DNA from: Pseudomonadota bacterium | Lineage (GTDB): Bacteria; Pseudomonadota; Alphaproteobacteria; Paracaedibacterales; CAITNM01 | Assembly: GCA_026400695.1 (NCBI GenBank) | Contig: JAPLON010000096.1 | Coordinates: 6,658 to 17,296 of the forward strand | Length of the DNA stretch: 10,639 nucleotides | Direction of reading: 5' to 3' | Shown: positions 6,087-10,639 of the stretch, one piece after another | How the letters are laid out: each line of letters starts with the position of its first letter | Numbering within the stretch: the first letter of the stretch is position 1 | The notes under the pieces: model-generated | Databases searched by the model: none | What the model saw: the letters and a program-made list of their open reading frames with translations, nothing else | Told to the model about the DNA's origin: nothing | Position numbers and translations under genes: made by a program

Positions 6087-7406
6087 ATGTTCGTATTTAT
6101 AATTTTTATTTCTTTGTTAAATGTATCGTTAAATTCAGCTACTAAGGTTGCAATTGCTGATAAAGCCCGCATTGCTGCGGTAGTTAATCAACATGCAATA
6201 ACAGAGCATGAACTAAATTGTCGCTTAGATTTTGCGATTGCAACACTCAATATGCCTAAGACAAAAGAATCAAGAGATTCAATGAGGCATTCCGTTTTGC
6301 AAAATTTGATAGTTGAAAAACTTCAAGCAACTTCAGCAATTGAGGCTGGAATAAAAATTTCAGATGAAGATGTTAAAGGGTCTTTGGAAAATTTGGCCCA
6401 AGATAATGGTATGACGTTAGACCAGTTGATGAATAAATTTAAAGAGATGGGAATTAAAATTGATACACTAAAGGATCGTTTGCGTGCTCAGGTGCTTTGG
6501 GGGCGTTTCATTCGAGCAATGTACGGAAGGCAAGTTAAGATAGCTGATGCTGATATTGAAAAGGAATATGGAAAAATGCAGAAAAGCATTGATTCTGATC
6601 AATATGAATTGATCGAAATTATATTGCCTATTGATAGTAAAAACCCTGCAAAAACTAAACAAGACGCTGATCGCTTATATCAACAAGTTAGTAGACCAAT
6701 GACTAATTTCCGTATGGTAGCTCAGCAGTTTGGCGCTCAAAGTGGTTATGCTGGTTGGAAAAATATAAAACAAATGGATGAAGAAGTTGCGAATGCAGTT
6801 CAGAAACTACCTGTTGGTGAGGTTACTAGGCCAATTGAAGTTCAAAATAGTTACCGTATCATAAAATTAGTGGATAAAAAACTTGCAGGCCAAGGTTCAT
6901 TCCGCAGCAGAAAAATTTCACTTGCTAGAGTTGGTATTAAATTGCCTGAAGAAATGACGGAAGAAAATGTGGCAATTCTAGAAAATATTGCCCAGCATAT
7001 TAAGAGTGCCAAAAATTGCAATGAATTCCAGAAATTAGGGAAAGATGCCAATGGACACGTAGAAGTTTCTGCAGAGCAACCAATGACTAATTTCCCTGAA
7101 CCATTGCAGGTTATTCTTGATAAAGTTGCCCCAAATCAAGTTGCTGGACCAGTTCAAGATGGTTCAGAAGTAAGCTTTTTCATGGTATGTACAGTAAAAA
7201 ATCCTGAAAAGGAAATATTGCCTAGCAAAAAAGAGATAAAGCTAATGTTGGAACAGAAAGAATTTTCAAGGCGTGCAAGTAGTTTACTTAACAAATTTAT
7301 GGCAGTGGCACGTATCGCTGTGACCGATGAATCAGCGCCTGCGAAAAATGCTAATGTAAAAAGTGCTAAGAGAGTTGAGTCTGCTGAATCTGAGCAAGCT
7401 CAGTAA
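6087..7406 (+). CDS. surA: Periplasmic chaperone and peptidyl-prolyl isomerase SurA
   Basis: SurA escorts unfolded outer-membrane proteins through the periplasm to the BAM complex. The 439 residues start with a hydrophobic export signal (1-18). Next come a SurA N-terminal chaperone domain (about 28-150, beginning ARIAAVVNQHAITEHEL), a parvulin domain (about 172-264, containing PVGEVTRPIEVQNSYRIIKL), a second weaker parvulin-like segment (about 275-370) and the C-terminal helix (about 375-410) that returns to the chaperone core. The tail from 415 is Ala/Lys/Glu-rich and is encoded in the overlap with ptsP. Two oddities concern the start: the signal peptide has no positive residue before its core, and no Shine-Dalgarno site precedes the ATG. 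The frame remains open upstream to 6024 without another ATG, so a non-ATG start is possible. Placement beside lptF fits shared outer-membrane assembly work. Confidence 0.9.
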   Translation: MFVFIIFISLLNVSLNSATKVAIADKARIAAVVNQHAITEHELNCRLDFAIATLNMPKTKESRDSMRHSVLQNLIVEKLQATSAIEAGIKISDEDVKGSLENLAQDNGMTLDQLMNKFKEMGIKIDTLKDRLRAQVLWGRFIRAMYGRQVKIADADIEKEYGKMQKSIDSDQYELIEIILPIDSKNPAKTKQDADRLYQQVSRPMTNFRMVAQQFGAQSGYAGWKNIKQMDEEVANAVQKLPVGEVTRPIEVQNSYRIIKLVDKKLAGQGSFRSRKISLARVGIKLPEEMTEENVAILENIAQHIKSAKNCNEFQKLGKDANGHVEVSAEQPMTNFPEPLQVILDKVAPNQVAGPVQDGSEVSFFMVCTVKNPEKEILPSKKEIKLMLEQKEFSRRASSLLNKFMAVARIAVTDESAPAKNANVKSAKRVESAESEQAQ

Positions 7407-9120
7407 TTCGCTGTCTAATGCTTAGATTACTAGTTTTGTTGATCAATGAGTCGTTGCTTAGACAGTTATTCATGCAGTCTTGTACTGACCAAACATCTAG
7501 GCTTTGAATCATATTTTCCATAGATTCGATTGAGCTTGGATTAATTGAGAAATGTCTTAATCCAATTCCAAGCAGTGCCATTGCTTCAATTGGCCTGCTT
7601 GCCATTTCTCCGCATAAGCTAACAGGAACACCCTTTGATTTTGCTTGATCAACAATAGTTTTTAGCATTTGCATAAATGAGCTTGATAACATGTCGTAGC
7701 GCCGTGACATAACAGCATCTGCTCTATCAATTGCAAAGAAAAATTGAAATAGGTCATTGCTACCAATAGAAATAAAATCGACTAAATCGAGGAATTTGTT
7801 AAGCTGAAAAATAATTGATGGTACTTCGACCATGGCACCTATTTTTACCTCTTTTGGGATGGGGTGCCCTAAATTTTTTTCTCTATCTAATTCTTTTTTC
7901 ATTAATGATCGTACAAAATGCATTTCTTGGGTTTCTGTGATCATCGGAAACATTACATGCAGAGGTAAATCTGGGTAATCGCAGTGTACTCTGGCTCGAA
8001 TCATGGCACGTAATTGTAGGCGAATTAATGAAGGGCGCTGCATAGTAAATCTTGAATTGCGCCAACCACTTTGAGTCTCTCGGAAATTTTTATGAATTGA
8101 TTGGAATGTTTTATCTCCTCCTACATCTAAGGCTCTGAAGATCACAAATTTTTCTTTGGCTTTATTCATTACTTGCAAATAAAGCCTGGTTTGAGTGTCA
8201 ACATCAGGCCAGCGTTCACTCATCATAAAGGGAATTTCGGTTCTATATAGGCCAACACCTTTAATTATTGGTCGCTCAAGGCAATTTAGATCTTCACTTA
8301 TATTTGCATTAATAAATAAATCAACGGCAATTCCATCACGCGAAATTACTGCTATTTTTTCAGAAGAGTTAGCGTCCTTAATACTAGAATTTGTAGGTGC
8401 GGCTTTTTTTGTATTGTCATAGTTAGCAATTACAGCCTTTTGTGGGCGTACATAAATACGGCCAAGGTCTCCATCAATTAATAACTGATCATTATTATTG
8501 ATAAACTTTTTTAGTTCTATTACCCCACCTACAACTGGAATTTTTCTTGAGCGCGCAATAATCATTCCATGTGATATGAAGCTACTATCTTCAACAACTA
8601 AGCCCACCAAATTTGCTTGGTCAAACTGCATCATTTCAATCGGAGATATGGTTTTTGCACATAACACAATTGGTTTTACTTTATCAAAACTTACTTCCTT
8701 GTTAGTTAAACACTGACGCACTAGCTGGGTGATTCCTTTTACTTCTTGAAAACGCGCTTGCCAAAAACTTTCTCTACCAAAAGCAATATCTAAGTCATTC
8801 AAAACGAGAGTTAGGGCTTCTATTATATTCGCTCCTAAATTTATTTTTTCGATAATTCTTTGCTGCCAAGTAGCATCTTGAAGCAATGCTTTTTGTACAA
8901 GTATTAGTTCATGGTTTTTTTCTTGCCAATAACGTAAATTGCTACTGCATATCTCTACCGCTTTTTGGACAGCATCTAGAAAAATTTTTTCTTTTTGCTT
9001 GGTTGTTAATGATCTATCTTCAATATTTTCTGGATCATACATATACGCTTGCCCATGAGCGATACCCAGGTTTAGGCTAATACCTTCAATAATTATTTGT
9101 GGTTGTGTAAATTGGATCAT
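7366..9120 (-). CDS. ptsP: PEP-protein phosphotransferase (enzyme I), PtsP type without GAF domain
   Basis: It takes phosphate from phosphoenolpyruvate onto a histidine and passes it to HPr/NPr, the first step of a PTS relay. In the 584 residues the N-terminal phospho-His domain holds SFISHGMIIARS with His184. The PEP-binding barrel shows GVGLYRTEIPF (Arg293), RALDVGGDK (Arg329), Arg354, GAMVEVPS (Glu432), SIGSNDL (Asn455/Asp456) and CGEMAS (Cys503), all expected for an active enzyme. The SIGSNDLFQFFFAIDRAD stretch resembles alphaproteobacterial PtsP (nitrogen PTS) more than sugar-PTS PtsI. It nevertheless starts directly with the enzyme I domain (EGISLNLGIAHG, 12-23) and lacks the usual GAF sensor domain. 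An in-frame stop 30 nt upstream of the ATG rules out a simple upstream extension. It lies on the same strand as the T6SS genes but 221 bp away, and converges on surA with a 41-bp overlap. Confidence 0.88.
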   Translation of the reverse strand: MIQFTQPQIIIEGISLNLGIAHGQAYMYDPENIEDRSLTTKQKEKIFLDAVQKAVEICSSNLRYWQEKNHELILVQKALLQDATWQQRIIEKINLGANIIEALTLVLNDLDIAFGRESFWQARFQEVKGITQLVRQCLTNKEVSFDKVKPIVLCAKTISPIEMMQFDQANLVGLVVEDSSFISHGMIIARSRKIPVVGGVIELKKFINNNDQLLIDGDLGRIYVRPQKAVIANYDNTKKAAPTNSSIKDANSSEKIAVISRDGIAVDLFINANISEDLNCLERPIIKGVGLYRTEIPFMMSERWPDVDTQTRLYLQVMNKAKEKFVIFRALDVGGDKTFQSIHKNFRETQSGWRNSRFTMQRPSLIRLQLRAMIRARVHCDYPDLPLHVMFPMITETQEMHFVRSLMKKELDREKNLGHPIPKEVKIGAMVEVPSIIFQLNKFLDLVDFISIGSNDLFQFFFAIDRADAVMSRRYDMLSSSFMQMLKTIVDQAKSKGVPVSLCGEMASRPIEAMALLGIGLRHFSINPSSIESMENMIQSLDVWSVQDCMNNCLSNDSLINKTSNLSIRQRITELAQIQQTQLS

Positions 9121-9201
9121 GCGACCTGGTGCTGCTTTATGAGGTATTTAGTACAAGATTCACTACAAAGCTATCACTTCGGTTTACTACTTTGCAACTT
9201 G

Positions 9202-9233
9202 AAAACTAGTTATTCTCTCACAGTTCTAGTTTT
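9202..9233. terminator. Weak AT-rich hairpin in the tssE-ptsP spacer
   Basis: AAAACTAG (9202-9209) pairs with CTAGTTTT (9226-9233) across a 16-nt loop, with short T-runs on either side. It could end the T6SS transcript on the - strand before ptsP. The stem is AT-rich, the loop long and the T-run short, so it is a poor terminator at best. The rest of the 9121-9341 spacer shows only the GC-rich palindrome at 9286-9315 and AT-rich sequence. Confidence 0.25.
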
Positions 9234-9285
9234 TTCATAAGAATTAACGAATAATTAATCTTTTGATGGTATACGGTTCCATTCC

Positions 9286-9315
9286 CCACCCCCGCCCAAA
9301 TAAAGGGTGGCCACC
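9286..9315. repeat. GC-rich palindromic patch downstream of tssE
   Basis: CCACCC (9286-9291) can pair with GGGTGG (9305-9310), and GGTGGCCACC (9306-9315) is a perfect 10-bp palindrome that would compete for the same bases. The patch stands out from the AT-rich surroundings and lies just after the last T6SS gene. No T-run follows on the - strand, so it is not a standard terminator. It may be a protein-binding site or a repeat fragment. Confidence 0.35.
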
Positions 9316-9341
9316 AGCATTAAGATATTAAGATTAATTCT

Positions 9342-9884
9342 TTAATTATTGTGAACTTCTACTCCAAAAGCAACTGGCTGCTGAAATTCTTTCATAACTA
9401 CTTGACCACGAATGCTTACGTATAGGCGTTGATTTTGGCCATCGAAATGATCAATAGAGACTTTTACACTTTTTAGGCGAGGCTCAAAGTAGCTGATTGC
9501 GCTTTCAAAAAGATTAGCAGTGCGCCACCACTGTGACTTGTCTGCTGGATCCATTGACGTGAAGTCAGGAATTCCGTACATCCAAGGTAGCCCTAAGCCA
9601 TAATCTTGCTCACGATAGCGGCTATAAATTTTTGCCGTGGCGCTTAAACGCGTGTTTAATAATTTAGCAACTTCTGTAACTATGGAATCAATAACTTGGG
9701 CGCGGTTTAGGAAAACTCTTTTAGGATGTTCATTTTTATTTTCAGGTGAGGTGTCAACTAGTCGATCAAATAAAGGGGGTTTACTTCCTCGTTTTGGTTT
9801 AGGTTCAGGCTTTAAAAGTGGGCTGGAACTTTCTGCTTTATCTTGTTTTCCCATGAACTGCAAAAAATAAATTCGGTATCTCAT
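9342..9884 (-). CDS. tssE: Type VI secretion baseplate protein TssE (gp25-like)
   Basis: TssE is the gp25-like wedge component of the T6SS baseplate, on which the sheath (TssB/C) and Hcp tube are built. Family marks: LFDRLVDTSP (39-48), AKLLNTR (73-79), YGLGLPWMYGIPDF (95-108) and the hallmark FEPRL (133-137), followed by the beta-strand end of the gp25 fold. The frame allows two starts. The ATG at 9884 has CAAAGG about 10 nt upstream but adds a hydrophobic-aromatic stretch (MRYRIYFLQF) unusual for TssE. The ATG at 9854 gives a typical hydrophilic N-terminus (MGKQDKAESS) but has no clear Shine-Dalgarno site. The first start and its binding site lie inside a strong hairpin. It appears to be the last gene of this T6SS run; tssF and tssG do not follow. 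Confidence 0.9.
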   Translation of the reverse strand: MRYRIYFLQFMGKQDKAESSSPLLKPEPKPKRGSKPPLFDRLVDTSPENKNEHPKRVFLNRAQVIDSIVTEVAKLLNTRLSATAKIYSRYREQDYGLGLPWMYGIPDFTSMDPADKSQWWRTANLFESAISYFEPRLKSVKVSIDHFDGQNQRLYVSIRGQVVMKEFQQPVAFGVEVHNN

Positions 9885-9923
9885 TATGGAACAACCTTTG
9901 TGACAAAGGCAATTCCATAATGA
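9881..9923 (-). promoter_or_regulatory. Long imperfect hairpin between hcp and tssE, covering a tssE start
   Basis: An 11-bp perfect outer stem (9881-9891 with 9913-9923), a symmetric 3x3 internal loop, a 6-bp inner stem (9895-9900 with 9904-9909) and a 3-nt loop. It begins 9 nt after the hcp stop codon. In the mRNA the inner stem contains CAAAGG, the only Shine-Dalgarno-like site before the 9884 start, and the outer stem contains that ATG. The likely effect is to lower TssE synthesis relative to Hcp, or to protect the hcp 3' end. That role is inferred, but the structure is seen directly. Confidence 0.7.
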
Positions 9924-9932
9924 TGCATTGGA

Positions 9933-10526
9933 TTATTTGCTGGTGTTATCTACGAAATTAATGGAGTTTACAATGTTACCTGTGGATTTTCCAGTTTTAT
10001 CATAGTTTGTTCTTTTTAATTCTACATTTCTAGCCTTGAACCTAAAAGTGTCAGATCCTATGTTTCCACCTTGTAATATATTAAGTAAGTTGACAAATTG
10101 TCCATCAGTATAAGTAATCTCCAAAACTGAAACGTTATGGTCATTTATATTTGCTGTTCTCATGAAAGTTATGTTAGCTTTTTTCCCTTTCGCAATTGCT
10201 TGAAGTACAGTGTTGCTAACTTCACTATAAGGCATACAAAATTCAACCTCCCTCATTCCCAAATGTGCTGAGGAATTGACTGCTTTGTTAGATACATCAC
10301 CTGTTTCCTTGCGCCAAATTTCAGATATCACGGTAGTAATTATTGACCATTTCTCATAGCCTTTAACTTCACTACTAGTAACTTCTTTGCCTTCATAAAC
10401 AATCTTAACAAATGTGTCTGCTGACGTTGAATGAGAACCATCTCTTCCATCAGTTACACTGATAAGTCGAGCTTCTCCTCCTTGTTGTATAGTAAAAATT
10501 GGCACACCGCCGTTTTGATCAGACAT
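9933..10526 (-). CDS. hcp: Type VI secretion tube protein Hcp (TssD)
   Basis: Hcp forms stacked hexameric rings, the inner tube propelled by the T6SS sheath, and is itself secreted. The 197-residue product shows the Hcp pattern in its second half: REVEFCMPYSEVSNTVLQAI (92-111) followed by a small-molecule-like loop, NITFMRTANINDHNVSVLEI (118-137), then FRFKARNVELKRTNYD-KTGKSTGNI (161-184), which resembles the family's 'vsl.f.ki...y...d.kG' ending. It is about 25-30 residues longer than typical Hcp, mostly in the Gly/Ser-rich N-terminal third. Identification rests strongly on its place between tssC and tssE, 11 nt after the tssC stop. AAGGAG overlaps the region of that stop and lies 7 nt before the ATG, a near-ideal site consistent with high expression. 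Confidence 0.85.
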   Translation of the reverse strand: MSDQNGGVPIFTIQQGGEARLISVTDGRDGSHSTSADTFVKIVYEGKEVTSSEVKGYEKWSIITTVISEIWRKETGDVSNKAVNSSAHLGMREVEFCMPYSEVSNTVLQAIAKGKKANITFMRTANINDHNVSVLEITYTDGQFVNLLNILQGGNIGSDTFRFKARNVELKRTNYDKTGKSTGNIVNSINFVDNTSK

Positions 10527-10533
10527 GATTTAT

Positions 10534-10539
10534 CTCCTT
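10534..10539 (-). promoter_or_regulatory. Strong Shine-Dalgarno site of hcp
   Basis: AAGGAG on the - strand, 7 nt before the hcp ATG at 10526, overlapping the tssC stop codon (TAAGGAG). It is the best match to the consensus in this window and indicates coupled, strong translation of hcp. Confidence 0.85.
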
Positions 10540-10639
10540 ATGCAGATGGTGCTGGTAGTTTTGCAACCAGTCGAATTGATACTGCCAAATCTTCAAGTTG
10601 AAAGTGTGGCCTAATATAGGCAATAGAGGTATATGAACC
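10538..10639 (-). CDS. tssC: Type VI secretion sheath protein TssC, C-terminal end (partial)
   Basis: The last 33 codons of a gene that enters from beyond the right edge. The product ends ...AYIRPHFQLEDLAVSIRLVA... and stops at TAA 10538-10540. 'RPHFQLEDLxVSxRLVAxLP' is the conserved C-terminus of TssC (EvpB/VipB family), the large subunit of the contractile sheath. With hcp and tssE directly downstream this is the standard tssC-hcp-tssE order. The rest of the gene, and probably tssB before it, should lie to the right of the window. Confidence 0.9.
   Translation of the reverse strand, partial: GSYTSIAYIRPHFQLEDLAVSIRLVAKLPAPSA

Overview
The window is AT-rich DNA from a Gram-negative bacterium, most likely an alphaproteobacterium with an intracellular or symbiotic lifestyle (Holosporales/Paracaedibacter-like is my best guess). 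It carries lptF-lptG next to surA, a grouping known from alphaproteobacteria. It also has an enzyme I of the nitrogen-PTS type, part of a type VI secretion (T6SS) operon, decayed insertion-sequence fragments, a REP-like palindrome and a small locus of Ser/Ala-rich secreted proteins. The genus is an inference: there is no rRNA or other species marker here.

Left part (1-3657): two unrelated exported proteins follow each other on the + strand. One is a YVTN-type beta-propeller (389-1738) and the other a HAD-like protein with a coiled-coil tail (2362-3657). They share ribosome-binding region, signal peptide and Ser/Ala-rich leader, then diverge completely. Each is preceded by a copy of the same transposase fragment (1-157 and 2018-2176), so the locus looks built by duplication plus exchange of the gene body. 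A double palindrome lies at 243-305. No gene is called in the 1739-2361 gap: 1739-1938 is an unidentified, partly open stretch, 2018-2176 is the transposase remnant, and 2177-2349 holds nothing I recognise.

Middle part (3838-9120): envelope biogenesis and phosphotransfer. lptF and lptG (- strand, overlapping by 13 bp) encode the permease pair of the LPS export ABC transporter. surA (+ strand, 39 bp from lptF) encodes the periplasmic chaperone for outer-membrane proteins, including LptD in well-studied species. lptD, often found between lptG and surA in related genomes, is not in this window. ptsP (- strand) converges on surA and overlaps its 3' end by 41 bp. It encodes a complete PEP-protein phosphotransferase without the N-terminal GAF domain usual for PtsP.

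Right part (9342-10639): the end of a T6SS operon on the - strand, with the C-terminus of TssC (sheath), Hcp (inner tube) and TssE (baseplate). A strong imperfect hairpin lies between hcp and tssE and covers the upstream candidate start of tssE. tssF and tssG, which often follow tssE, do not; ptsP comes next, about 220 bp away. I found no rRNA, tRNA or CRISPR array.
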